Translations under genes and position numbers: made by a program
In this document: positions 13,144-20,629 of the stretch, one piece after another
Layout: each line of letters starts with the position of its first letter
How positions within the stretch are numbered: position 1 is the first letter of the stretch
From: Actinomycetota bacterium
Lineage (GTDB): Bacteria; Actinomycetota; Acidimicrobiia; Acidimicrobiales; Ilumatobacteraceae
Length of the DNA: 22,133 bases
Assembly (NCBI GenBank): GCA_018882725.1
Contig: VERK01000013.1
Span: forward strand, 1 to 22,133
Direction: 5' to 3'
Notes under the pieces: generated by a model
Told to the model about the DNA's origin: nothing
What the model saw: only the letters and a program-made list of their open reading frames with translations
Database searches by the model: none

Positions 13144-14601
13144 TCAGGAAAGCAGGAAGTTTCCGAATTGCCACGGGTCGCTGACATCAGCACCGTGGGG
13201 AGCAGTTCGCCACCGCGAGAAAACGTCTCGCCCGTTCGCCACGGGATTCCACGACGACGGACCAGACCAGATGGTCCCGAGATAAGGCCGAGCAACATCG
13301 AGTACCTGACGCCAGGGCAATTGGTCGGGCACACACAGACCTCGCGCAGGATCAGTGATCATCCACTCGATCGCGCCCATGATCGATGCGGCCACCTGCA
13401 AGGTCGTGGCGTTCTGTCCCGAGACGTGACGCCGAGCCTCTTCGATCGATAGTTGCGTTCCCGTCCACCACGCACCGTACGGGTGGCCCATGAGCAAAAC
13501 GCCCAATTCGTCTTCGCCGTGGGTTATGTCGTCGTTCATGACACGCCGCTCGTCTTGCACGACCCACTGGCGACCGAGCAATTCGTGAACACTCGCGATC
13601 GCAGAGTCGGTCGGGCAATACGCATAATGAACAGTGGGCCGATGAAGAAGGCGGCCTTCGCCGTCGAACGAAGACAGATGCTCCGACAGCGTGAATGCCT
13701 CGCCGTGTCGGATCACCATCCCGATGATCGGACCCCCGTTCGGCACCCACGACCGCACTCGCGTCTCGATGCCTGAGCGCGCCAAACAGATCTGATTACG
13801 GGGCCCGTCGCCAATGTGTTCGTACGCATCGATCGGGAGTGTGCGTTCGTGCGTGCCCCAGCCGATCTCAGCCGGCGCGATTCCTTCTTCGTAGAGACCT
13901 TCGATCGACCAGGTGTTGACGAACTCGTTCGGCTTCTTCGGAGTGACACTCACCTGAGTATCACGCTCGGAGATGTGGATCACCTTGGTCGACGTGAGAC
14001 GACAGAGTGTGGCGAAGTCATCGCTCTCGAGCGCAGCTCCGAGCGCCGAACGATCACCCAGTCCATCGGCAATCATTCGCTGGCCGATTTCCCACAGTGC
14101 CTGCTTCGCGAAGTGGCTCACAAGGCCCGGATTCGCACCGTGCTCCACCACGCCGCTCGGACCTGGCTCGGCCCAACTCTTCTGCAGGGCCCGCAACTTC
14201 ATGTGCCGGACGTAGAGGGTTCGATCACGCGGGTCAATGGAGTCGACGTTGTCGTACGGGTTCCACTCCTCGACTGACGTGTCGAGGTAGTGAACTCCGT
14301 GTCGATGGCACCAATCGACGATCGTGCAGGCATCGATGTTCCACGCCAGGTTCAGCAGAATGTCACCCGGGCCGACGCGACGAGTCAGTTCGGCATCGAG
14401 ATTTTCGCGAGTGATGCGAAGGTTCTCGTACGAGATGCCCGAGTCGATCAACGCTCCGAGACGTGACTCATTGGGCTCGAATTCAAGTACCGAGATCTGC
14501 GAAGGCTCGAAGCCGCGATCTCGGACGAGGAGGGGAACGGTGCATTGACCAACCGCCCCGAAGCCGAGGACGAGTACTCGCCGCAGTGGCACAGGATCCA
14601 T
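13144..14601 (-). CDS. hss: Homospermidine synthase (saccharopine-dehydrogenase-like family)
   Basis: A 485-residue protein. An N-terminal Rossmann motif G-F-G-A-V-G (13-18) binds NAD. The following stretches are those of bacterial homospermidine synthases: N-L-A-W-N-I-D-A, Y-L-D-T-S-V-E-E-W, E-H-G-A-N-P-G-L-V-S-H-F, and N-T-W-S-I-E-G-L-Y-E-E-G, which includes the Trp that lines the substrate channel and the Glu pair. The enzyme joins two putrescines (or putrescine plus spermidine) with internal NAD redox cycling. Length is close to the roughly 477 residues of the Blastochloris enzyme. ATG 14601 has AAGGAG seven nt upstream. It is third in the Rieske oxygenase operon and coupled to the small unknown gene. 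A related carboxy(nor)spermidine-type dehydrogenase is a less likely reading. Confidence 0.85.
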   Translation of the reverse strand: MDPVPLRRVLVLGFGAVGQCTVPLLVRDRGFEPSQISVLEFEPNESRLGALIDSGISYENLRITRENLDAELTRRVGPGDILLNLAWNIDACTIVDWCHRHGVHYLDTSVEEWNPYDNVDSIDPRDRTLYVRHMKLRALQKSWAEPGPSGVVEHGANPGLVSHFAKQALWEIGQRMIADGLGDRSALGAALESDDFATLCRLTSTKVIHISERDTQVSVTPKKPNEFVNTWSIEGLYEEGIAPAEIGWGTHERTLPIDAYEHIGDGPRNQICLARSGIETRVRSWVPNGGPIIGMVIRHGEAFTLSEHLSSFDGEGRLLHRPTVHYAYCPTDSAIASVHELLGRQWVVQDERRVMNDDITHGEDELGVLLMGHPYGAWWTGTQLSIEEARRHVSGQNATTLQVAASIMGAIEWMITDPARGLCVPDQLPWRQVLDVARPYLGTIWSGPSSWNPVANGRDVFSRWRTAPHGADVSDPWQFGNFLLS

Positions 14602-14608
14602 CGATCAA

Positions 14609-14614
14609 CTCCTT
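14609..14614 (-). promoter_or_regulatory. Shine-Dalgarno site AAGGAG for homospermidine synthase
   Basis: AAGGAG on the minus strand lies 7 nt before the ATG at 14601. The presence of a strong ribosome-binding site and no TANNNT box at the leaderless distance marks this as an internal operon gene. Confidence 0.7.
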
Positions 14615-14652
14615 GAATCAGCGGTCGCCCGCTTCCGACAGGGCTTTGAACC

Positions 14653-14961
14653 CTAGTCGGCCAAGACGGCCCGACCACCGGTTTCACGAACAACCCGCAC
14701 GACGATGGGAGACGTGGCCGGCGCACAACGATGCTCGCCCGTTCGCACGTCGAATTGCGCTCCGTGTACCGGGCACGTGATGGTCGTACCCCTCAAGCGT
14801 CCTTCGGACAGTCGCGCATCGCGGTGAGAACAGTTGTCGTCGAATGCGTACAACTGGCCATTGACTCGACACACCACCACGCCATGCTCACCGACATCGG
14901 CGAACACTCGCATGGCGCCGTCGCGGAGGTCGGTCAGATCACCCAGATCGAGGTCGTTCAT
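14653..14961 (-). CDS. Rieske [2Fe-2S] ferredoxin
   Basis: A 102-residue soluble Rieske ferredoxin. The cluster ligands are in D-N-C-S-H-R-D-A (Cys and His) and T-C-P-V-H-G-A-Q-F-D (Cys and His), the canonical C-x-H and C-x2-H pair. Its length fits ferredoxin components of multicomponent dioxygenases (BphF/NirD-like). The ATG overlaps the TGA of the oxygenase gene as ATGA, so it is almost certainly the electron donor of that oxygenase. No reductase gene is nearby, so electrons must come from a reductase encoded elsewhere. The 51-nt gap to homospermidine synthase carries no clear terminator. Confidence 0.93.
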   Translation of the reverse strand: MNDLDLGDLTDLRDGAMRVFADVGEHGVVVCRVNGQLYAFDDNCSHRDARLSEGRLRGTTITCPVHGAQFDVRTGEHRCAPATSPIVVRVVRETGGRAVLAD

Positions 14962-16355
14962 GTGGGGTCGGCGGTGAAGCCACCGGCGCGTAGATGATCA
15001 CGAACCCGTTTCTGCAGGTGCCGAGCTCGTACCTCTTGGTAGTTGCCGAGGGTCTGGCCCTTCTTTCGGCTCGACCGGAACCCACGGGTCTGCGCCTTCA
15101 TGTTCGACGTGTCCTGGTCGTACACACGGCCCAACGGGCCGAGGCCCGACGCCACGGTGTAACTGTCGTCCACGTCGAGTTCGATCACCTCGGGCGGAGG
15201 CGGCACCTCGCCGTGGGCCGGACGAGGCCGCAGGATCAACAAGTCGAACCAACTGACGTCGATGTCATCGGCGTCAGGTCGGAACCGGTACACCATCGGC
15301 AACGAGAGTCCGGGGAAAAAGAACGCATTTGGGAAGACGAAGTACTCGATCGAGTCGAGAGTGATCGACTCGCTCAGATGGGTGAAGTCGTGGCCGTACC
15401 GCGAACTCATGTCGCGCTGCACGATTTTCGCCCATGCATCACGGGCCCGCATTCCTTCGGGCAATTTCGGTCGCGACTCGGCGGGAACACCGCGCAACAT
15501 GTTCGCGAAGATCTCTTCTTCCGATCGCGGCGAGGGTCGCTGCGGTGAATCGAGCGCGATCGTGTGAATGAAACGGCTGACGTTCGGAGGAAACACGTCG
15601 TACTGCGTAGTCACCTCGTCACCCAATTGGCCCGAGGCGTGAGTCTCACGCACGTGATACGCCTCGAGAAAGGCTTCGATTGCTGCCTTCCAGTTGCACG
15701 GCAACTTCTTGCGTACATGAGTCTCGATGTAGCGATCTTCGAAGCCGAACTCGGTGAAGTGATCGGTCAACACTCCGACGTACGACGACAGTGGTTCGGC
15801 GTCGGGGTCGAAGTTGATCCAGACGAAGCCGGAGAACACTTCCACGGGAAGGCGAGGTAGACGATGCGTGTCGTCGCCGACGTGTGGAAAATCCCAACGA
15901 TCAGGCAAGTCGACGAGTTCTCCGTCGAGGGACCACGTCCAACCGTGGAACGGACACTTCAATTGGTTGGCGAAGCCGCACGATCCCGGCGGCCGCAGTT
16001 GTGTGCCACGGTGCATGCACGCGTTGTAGAACGCGTTGATCGCGCCGTCTTCGCCACGAACGATGAGTGCCGAATGAGGACCCACGTCGTAGACGTAATA
16101 GTCGCCGGTCTCGGGAATGTGGTCGACGTGGCACGCCCACTGCCACGTCTTCGACCACATGTGATCGAACTCGGCCCGGAAGTACTCCTCCGACGTGTAC
16201 ACCGAATACGGAATGTCGTCGTCTCCGAGATACGCCGGTGCCTCCACCAGCAACGGCCAGGGTGGCCGCGTCGGATCGGCCAACAACTGCTCGTGCAGCG
16301 TCGGGCCCGGAGCGCGCGCCGACCCCTTCTGGTGGTTCACTCCCCCGTCAGCCAC
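14958..16355 (-). CDS. Rieske non-haem iron oxygenase, alpha subunit
   Basis: A 465-residue ring-hydroxylating-type oxygenase. The Rieske domain has C113-M-H115-R-G and C134-P-F-H137-G-W. The catalytic domain has N-W-K-A-A-I-E-A-F-L-E-A-Y-H-V-R-E-T-H: the mononuclear iron ligands are H234 and H239, and D415 in Y-D-Q-D-T-S-N-M is the likely third. The bridging acidic residue before the Y-H is Glu (E231) where most dioxygenases have Asp. No beta-subunit gene is present, so it is likely an alpha-only oxygenase. The start is a GTG at 16355, six nt after TAGGGT. It heads a unit with its ferredoxin, homospermidine synthase and a small unknown gene. Substrate unknown; aromatic acids, steroids or quaternary amines are all possible for this fold. 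Confidence 0.92.
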   Translation of the reverse strand: MADGGVNHQKGSARAPGPTLHEQLLADPTRPPWPLLVEAPAYLGDDDIPYSVYTSEEYFRAEFDHMWSKTWQWACHVDHIPETGDYYVYDVGPHSALIVRGEDGAINAFYNACMHRGTQLRPPGSCGFANQLKCPFHGWTWSLDGELVDLPDRWDFPHVGDDTHRLPRLPVEVFSGFVWINFDPDAEPLSSYVGVLTDHFTEFGFEDRYIETHVRKKLPCNWKAAIEAFLEAYHVRETHASGQLGDEVTTQYDVFPPNVSRFIHTIALDSPQRPSPRSEEEIFANMLRGVPAESRPKLPEGMRARDAWAKIVQRDMSSRYGHDFTHLSESITLDSIEYFVFPNAFFFPGLSLPMVYRFRPDADDIDVSWFDLLILRPRPAHGEVPPPPEVIELDVDDSYTVASGLGPLGRVYDQDTSNMKAQTRGFRSSRKKGQTLGNYQEVRARHLQKRVRDHLRAGGFTADPT

Positions 16356-16361
16356 AGGCGA

Positions 16362-16367
16362 ACCCTA
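16362..16367 (-). promoter_or_regulatory. Leaderless -10 hexamer of the Rieske oxygenase operon
   Basis: TAGGGT on the minus strand is followed by 6 nt (tcgcct) and the GTG at 16355. It supports GTG as the true start and marks a promoter inside the 42-nt gap after the alaX-like gene. Confidence 0.6.
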
Positions 16368-16397
16368 GGTCAATCCGCACGGCTCCGACGACCGCAC

Positions 16398-17135
16398 TCA
16401 GACGTCGACGATCTCGACGCGCACCCGCTTGTTGCCTTTGCCCTTGTTCTCCACCTTCACGACCTTGATTCGGCCGACGTGTTTCGTGGAATGAACATGT
16501 GTTCCACCATCGGCCTGCTTGTCGAGACCCACGATGTCGACCACCCTGATCTCGGGCACCGACTCCGGGATCAGGCTCACCTTGGTGCGAATCAGATCGG
16601 CATCCTGCAGAGCAGTGTCGCGCGGTAGAAACTCGACGCGGATGGGGCGATCCGATGCAATCTCGGCATTGACGAGTTCTTCGATGCGCTGTGCGAATCC
16701 CTCCGGAACCGGGTCGAACTCAAAGTCCATCCGCGCGCTGAGTGGTTCCATGTTTCCGCCCGTTACCGGGACCTTCCATTCGTTCCAGATCACCCCACAC
16801 AAGATGTGCATCGCGGTATGCGTTCTCATGAGTTGGAAACGTCGTTCGTCGTCCACTCGTCCCGACACCGTCGTGCCCACGGCTGGAACGTCACCGTCCA
16901 GTTCGTGCCACACCCACGAGAAGGTGCCGTCCGGTGACGAGCCCTTTCGGACGTTCACCACGCGCGCACCGGCGAGAGTTCCGGTGTCGTGCGGCTGACC
17001 GCCACCGGTTGGATAGAACGCCGTGCGATCGAGGGCGACCGACGAACCATCGACACCCACCACCAGCGCGTCGAAATCGCGCACATCTGCGTCACGCAAG
17101 TACACGAGATCGGTGTCACTCTCGAATCCAGCCAT
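16398..17135 (-). CDS. AlaX-type alanyl-tRNA editing protein
   Basis: A 245-residue free-standing editing-domain protein, homologous to the AlaRS editing domain, which hydrolyses Ser (or Gly) wrongly attached to tRNA-Ala. Seen: D-R-T-A-F-Y-P-T-G-G-G-Q-P-H-D-T-G (36-52), the zinc motif T-H-T-A-M-H (H106 and H110), and the C-terminal D-G-G-T-H-V-H-S-T (H213). Canonical AlaX and AlaRS have Cys where this protein has Asp209, so the Zn set is H, H, (D), H. The longer frame to 17732 overlaps the divergent lipoprotein gene; ATG 17135 matches the conserved N-terminus. No strong promoter box was found. Confidence 0.9.
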   Translation of the reverse strand: MAGFESDTDLVYLRDADVRDFDALVVGVDGSSVALDRTAFYPTGGGQPHDTGTLAGARVVNVRKGSSPDGTFSWVWHELDGDVPAVGTTVSGRVDDERRFQLMRTHTAMHILCGVIWNEWKVPVTGGNMEPLSARMDFEFDPVPEGFAQRIEELVNAEIASDRPIRVEFLPRDTALQDADLIRTKVSLIPESVPEIRVVDIVGLDKQADGGTHVHSTKHVGRIKVVKVENKGKGNKRVRVEIVDV

Positions 17136-17192
17136 ACCACAGTGTCGCCGATCCGTTGGCTTGGATTCGACTCGGCTCGACGATGGCCGTCG

Positions 17193-17198
17193 TAGGCT
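17193..17198 (+). promoter_or_regulatory. Leaderless -10 hexamer of the substrate-binding lipoprotein gene
   Basis: TAGGCT, then 7 nt (gggcctg), then the ATG at 17206. It fixes the start at 17206 instead of the longer frame from 17023. Confidence 0.58.
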
Positions 17199-17205
17199 GG
17201 GCCTG

Positions 17206-18528
17206 ATGCGTCGATCGATGCGGTGTTCTCTCGCGGCGTTCGCGTGCAGCCTGGCCGTGGCCGCCTGCGGTGGCACGACTACGACCGCCCCAGTCGACTC
17301 CGAACCGCCTCGCACCACCACCATCGCACCGCGTCTGAGCGACGGAGTCCTCCGCATCGGGCTCCTCGTTCCGCGATCGGGTCCGGGCGCAACCATCGGC
17401 GAGCCTCTCGTGGCGATCGCCGAAGCGGCCGTGCGTGCCATCAACGACAGTGGTGGAGTCAACGGAGTACCCGTCGAGCTGTTCGTCGAAGACGAAGGTG
17501 GAGATTCAGCCACCGCGCTTGCGGCCATCGACACTCTGATCACCGGCGATTCGGTCGATGCTGTGATCGGCCCGTTCTCGTCGTCGGTCGCACTGTCGAC
17601 ACTCCCCACTCTGCTCGCCGCCAACGTGGGTGTGTGTTCTCCCGCGGCCACCACCGCATCTCTCACCAACTTCCCCGACCGCGGAATGTTCGTTCGCACG
17701 AGCCCATCCGATTCGCTCGCTGCGTTAGCCATGGCTCAAGAGGTGGCCCGCACCGGTATTCGGTCCACCGCACTCGCCTACCCCGACGACCCGTTCGGCC
17801 GCGACTTCGCCACCGACGTACGCCGAGCCCTTGGCCTCGAAGGAATCGCCATCGTCTCGGAGATCCAGTACGACCCAGGTGACGACGACTACTCCGAGGA
17901 TGTTGCGACTCTGACCGACGGATCAGTGGTCACGCTGATCGGCGACGAAGAGAGCGGAGCGCGATTCCTGTCGACGACTCTCACGACGTTCACCGACACC
18001 ACCGTCGTCGTCAACGACGCGTTGGCTCGCGCCGACTTGTCGTCGGATCCGATCATGGAGACCGATGGGCGGGCTGCCATCACCGGAGTCGCGGTCGATG
18101 CGGCGGCTGGCTTCGACGATCTGTACGCCACATTGCAGAAGGCCGGACTCGAACTACCACCCGCTCCGCTCGGCCCCAACGACAACCCGTTCACCGAGCC
18201 AGACGTCGTACCGATCCCGTTGGCCACGGCCACGGTCGATTGCCTCAACCTCGTCGCGCTGTCGGCCTTGGCCACCACTTCCGACGATGCACTCGTCTTC
18301 ATGAATGAAGCGATCCCCACCAGTCGCGGTGGCTCGGCCTGCATCACATTCGACGAATGCGCCGGTTTGATCGCTTCCGGACTCAACATCGACTACAACG
18401 GACCTACTCGACTCCTGGCTCTGAGCCCGAACGGCGATCCATCGATCGCCACGTTCGTGACATTCGGATTCGACCCCTCGGGTAAGGCCGAGTACCGCAC
18501 GGAAATCGGAGTCGTCAGCGCACCCTGA
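17206..18528 (+). CDS. ABC-transporter substrate-binding lipoprotein (branched-chain amino acid type)
   Basis: A 440-residue protein with a signal peptide and lipobox A-V-A-A-C (Cys21), a Thr/Pro-rich linker, then a periplasmic-binding-protein fold of the Leu/Ile/Val-binding (Peripla_BP_6) type: L-R-I-G-L-L-V-P-R-S-G-P, A-I-N-D-S-G-G-V-N-G-V-P-V-E-L, V-D-A-V-I-G-P-F-S-S-S-V-A, A-L-A-Y-P-D-D-P-F-G-R-D-F. It should sit on the outer face of the membrane and capture a small amphipathic solute. The C-terminal half is divergent and lacks the usual hinge repeats that I can recognise. No permease or ATPase genes are adjacent, so it may serve another transporter or act as a sensor. It converges with fdhD, 13 nt apart. 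Confidence 0.85.
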   Translation: MRRSMRCSLAAFACSLAVAACGGTTTTAPVDSEPPRTTTIAPRLSDGVLRIGLLVPRSGPGATIGEPLVAIAEAAVRAINDSGGVNGVPVELFVEDEGGDSATALAAIDTLITGDSVDAVIGPFSSSVALSTLPTLLAANVGVCSPAATTASLTNFPDRGMFVRTSPSDSLAALAMAQEVARTGIRSTALAYPDDPFGRDFATDVRRALGLEGIAIVSEIQYDPGDDDYSEDVATLTDGSVVTLIGDEESGARFLSTTLTTFTDTTVVVNDALARADLSSDPIMETDGRAAITGVAVDAAAGFDDLYATLQKAGLELPPAPLGPNDNPFTEPDVVPIPLATATVDCLNLVALSALATTSDDALVFMNEAIPTSRGGSACITFDECAGLIASGLNIDYNGPTRLLALSPNGDPSIATFVTFGFDPSGKAEYRTEIGVVSAP

Positions 18529-18541
18529 CGCTCCGCGTGAA

Positions 18542-19339
18542 TCAGCCCGGGCTGTAGCGAACGGCCTGCGGACCCCGCGCGAACCCGTACAGCACTAGAC
18601 CGGCGCGCTTGGCGGTCTGCACCGCCAGTGCGGTAGGAGCGCTCACTGATATCAACGTGCCGAATCCGGCCGCCCACGCCTTCTGAACCATTTCGAAACT
18701 CGCTCGGCCCGACACGAAGAGACCGAGCTCACCGGCTGGCAACTTCTTGTCGAGCAGAAGATGACCCACCACTTTGTCGACGGCGTTGTGTCGACCCACG
18801 TCTTCACGAACGACGAGAACGTTGCCGGCGGCGTCGAATGCGGCCGCCGCATGCACCGCCCCCGTCTCGTTGAACAATGCCTGGTCGCCCAATACCGCGT
18901 CGGGAATCGAAAGAACGACGCTCTGATCGATACGCACGACCGAGCCTGATTCGAGCGGCATCAGGCGGGCACTCAACTCGTCGATCGACTGCGAGCCGCA
19001 CACACCACAACTCGACGATGTGTTACCGAGTCGCGGTGTGGGCACCGGGGCACGGCCTCCGGTCTCGACTGTGACCACGTTGAAGTTGCTGTCGACCGCC
19101 GATCCGTTCGCACAGTAACGAACACCAGTGACGGGGAAGTCGGCGAGCAACCCATCGCCGTGGCAGAAGCCAACGGCGAGCTCGTAGTCGTGACCGGGTG
19201 TACGCATGGTGGTGGCCACCACGTTGCCGTCGAGCTGAATGGTCATGGGCTCTTCGACCACGAGTTGATCGGGGACACGTCGGTCGCGATCACCGTCGAT
19301 CTTCACCACGAGAACCGTGTCGGTCCGCTTCCGAGCCAT
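18542..19339 (-). CDS. fdhD: Formate dehydrogenase accessory sulfurtransferase FdhD
   Basis: A 265-residue FdhD, which passes sulfur from a cysteine desulfurase to the molybdenum/tungsten bis-MGD cofactor of formate dehydrogenase. Seen: P-G-H-D-Y-E-L-A-V-G-F (48-58), the catalytic C-G-V-C-G loop (C111 and C114, matching C121/C124 of E. coli), E-T-G-A-V-H-A-A, R-E-D-V-G-R-H-N-A-V-D-K, and S-G-R-A-S-F-E-M. All signature blocks are intact. The start at 19339 follows TAGCCT and 7 nt; the longer frame to 19450 overlaps the divergent gene. No formate dehydrogenase subunit is in the window. Its presence implies a bis-MGD formate dehydrogenase or similar enzyme elsewhere, perhaps a selenoenzyme. Confidence 0.94.
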   Translation of the reverse strand: MARKRTDTVLVVKIDGDRDRRVPDQLVVEEPMTIQLDGNVVATTMRTPGHDYELAVGFCHGDGLLADFPVTGVRYCANGSAVDSNFNVVTVETGGRAPVPTPRLGNTSSSCGVCGSQSIDELSARLMPLESGSVVRIDQSVVLSIPDAVLGDQALFNETGAVHAAAAFDAAGNVLVVREDVGRHNAVDKVVGHLLLDKKLPAGELGLFVSGRASFEMVQKAWAAGFGTLISVSAPTALAVQTAKRAGLVLYGFARGPQAVRYSPG

Positions 19340-19346
19340 GCACCCA

Positions 19347-19352
19347 AGGCTA
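19347..19352 (-). promoter_or_regulatory. Leaderless -10 hexamer of fdhD, overlapping the divergent promoter
   Basis: TAGCCT on the minus strand, 7 nt before the fdhD ATG at 19339. It shares its TA (19351-19352) with the TACGGT box on the plus strand, so RNA polymerase cannot occupy both at once. Confidence 0.6.
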
Positions 19353-19356
19353 CGGT
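19351..19356 (+). promoter_or_regulatory. Leaderless -10 hexamer of the membrane-anchored protein gene
   Basis: TACGGT, then 7 nt (tcgactc), then the GTG at 19364. It supports the GTG start over the longer frame from 19160 and overlaps the fdhD box by two bases. Confidence 0.6.
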
Positions 19357-19363
19357 TCGACTC

Positions 19364-20629
19364 GTGGCGGACAGCGAGAAAACACCCGACGACTCGTGGG
19401 AACTCGTGCGTCCGTCGGGTCAGCCCACTGTCCCGATGAACCCCGTTCATTACGCCAAATCACCGTCTTCGGCTGTCACCGGCTCCGACCCAGCGGCACT
19501 CTTCGGAGCATCCGACGAATCACGCGGCCTCAATCGGCCCAATCGTCAGAACGGCACGCCCTTCATGGTCGGACTCATGTCGTTCGTGGGAATGGTGATC
19601 GTTGGTTTGGTTCTGGTGTTGGTGTTCGATGGCGGGCAGCAGACAGCAACACCCATCACTGCTCCGGTGTTGTCGTTCGGTCCGCAGAGCACCGCCGAGA
19701 CCGTGCAGCCCGCCACCACCCCACCGAGCTCACTCGTCGCAACAACGACTCCAACCCGCATCACCACGACGACCGTACCCATCGCTGGCGCTCCCCTCGT
19801 CGACTCACTTCTCACCGCCGGACCCGATGGCGTCTACGCCGTCGACCCGACTGGGAAGACTCGCCTGATCGATGGTTCGTACGAGCGAGCCTTCGCCCTG
19901 TCGAGCGACTCGTTCCTCGTGCAACCGGAAGGCGACACTGCCGTCGATCCCGACGAGACGAGCATCTATCTCGTCGAGGGTGATGCCGTGCCGAAGAAGG
20001 TCATCGCACCCGAACCCGGTGTGGACGAGTGGCTCACCTTGCACGACGTGATCCGACGCGGTGGTGACTGGTTCGCACTGATCTCCGCGCGCAGCGGCAC
20101 CGGACCCGAAGACACCACGATCAGTATCCGGCTGGTGGGTGTGTCGAGCGGAAGTGACATCTCGTTCGGCGAGATCGCCGGCTGGGAGACCAGCCTCGGT
20201 CGACTCTCACTCGGCAACGGGAACGTGGTCGGCGAAATTCGAACGGTCAGCAGTCACTCGCCATTGTTCCTCGCCCTCGACGGGGCCGAGTCGCTCGAGC
20301 CCACGCCGCTCGGTCTGGCCGAAACGTACGACGACTGCAACGTGTGCCCACGTGCCTTCGCAATCGACGACGGCGGTCAACGACTGGCCTGGATCGAAGG
20401 CGACGTCGTGGTCGTCATCGATATCGCCACCACCGACCGGCTGGCCACCTTCACCCTCCCCGATGGAACCGGTGCGGTGATCGACTCACTCGAACTCGGT
20501 CGATCGTCGATCGTGATGAATCGCCGCCAGTTCGCCAATCAACCGATGCTGGCCGCCTGGATCATCGACGGCGACGGCAACATCGCGACCGCACCCGTCT
20601 CAGGCTTCTCGTTGTTCAACGTGCGCTGA
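19364..20629 (+). CDS. Single-pass membrane protein with extracytoplasmic domain, unknown function
   Basis: A 421-residue protein. An N-terminal cytoplasmic segment of about 65 residues is followed by one transmembrane helix (about 67-88: F-M-V-G-L-M-S-F-V-G-M-V-I-V-G-L), a Thr/Pro/Ser-rich linker to about residue 145, and an extracytoplasmic domain of about 275 residues. That domain has repeated short strands (D-G-V-Y-A-V-D-P-T-G-K-T-R-L, S-I-Y-L-V-E-G-D, R-L-A-W-I-E-G-D-V-V-V-V-I-D) that suggest a beta-propeller-like fold. One C-N-V-C pair may form a disulfide. Its 3' end overlaps the convergent ATP-grasp gene by 14 nt. No family is recognised. Link to fdhD is only shared promoter DNA. Confidence 0.72.
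   Translation: MADSEKTPDDSWELVRPSGQPTVPMNPVHYAKSPSSAVTGSDPAALFGASDESRGLNRPNRQNGTPFMVGLMSFVGMVIVGLVLVLVFDGGQQTATPITAPVLSFGPQSTAETVQPATTPPSSLVATTTPTRITTTTVPIAGAPLVDSLLTAGPDGVYAVDPTGKTRLIDGSYERAFALSSDSFLVQPEGDTAVDPDETSIYLVEGDAVPKKVIAPEPGVDEWLTLHDVIRRGGDWFALISARSGTGPEDTTISIRLVGVSSGSDISFGEIAGWETSLGRLSLGNGNVVGEIRTVSSHSPLFLALDGAESLEPTPLGLAETYDDCNVCPRAFAIDDGGQRLAWIEGDVVVVIDIATTDRLATFTLPDGTGAVIDSLELGRSSIVMNRRQFANQPMLAAWIIDGDGNIATAPVSGFSLFNVR

Noticed and set aside
17136..17732. Long N-terminal extension of the AlaX-like protein
   Set aside because: It would overlap the divergent lipoprotein gene on the other strand, has low-complexity shadow composition, and the conserved AlaX start matches ATG 17135.
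19160..19363. Longer start of the membrane-anchored protein
   Set aside because: It overlaps fdhD on the opposite strand. The GTG at 19364 follows a good TANNNT box and gives a sensible cytoplasmic N-terminus.
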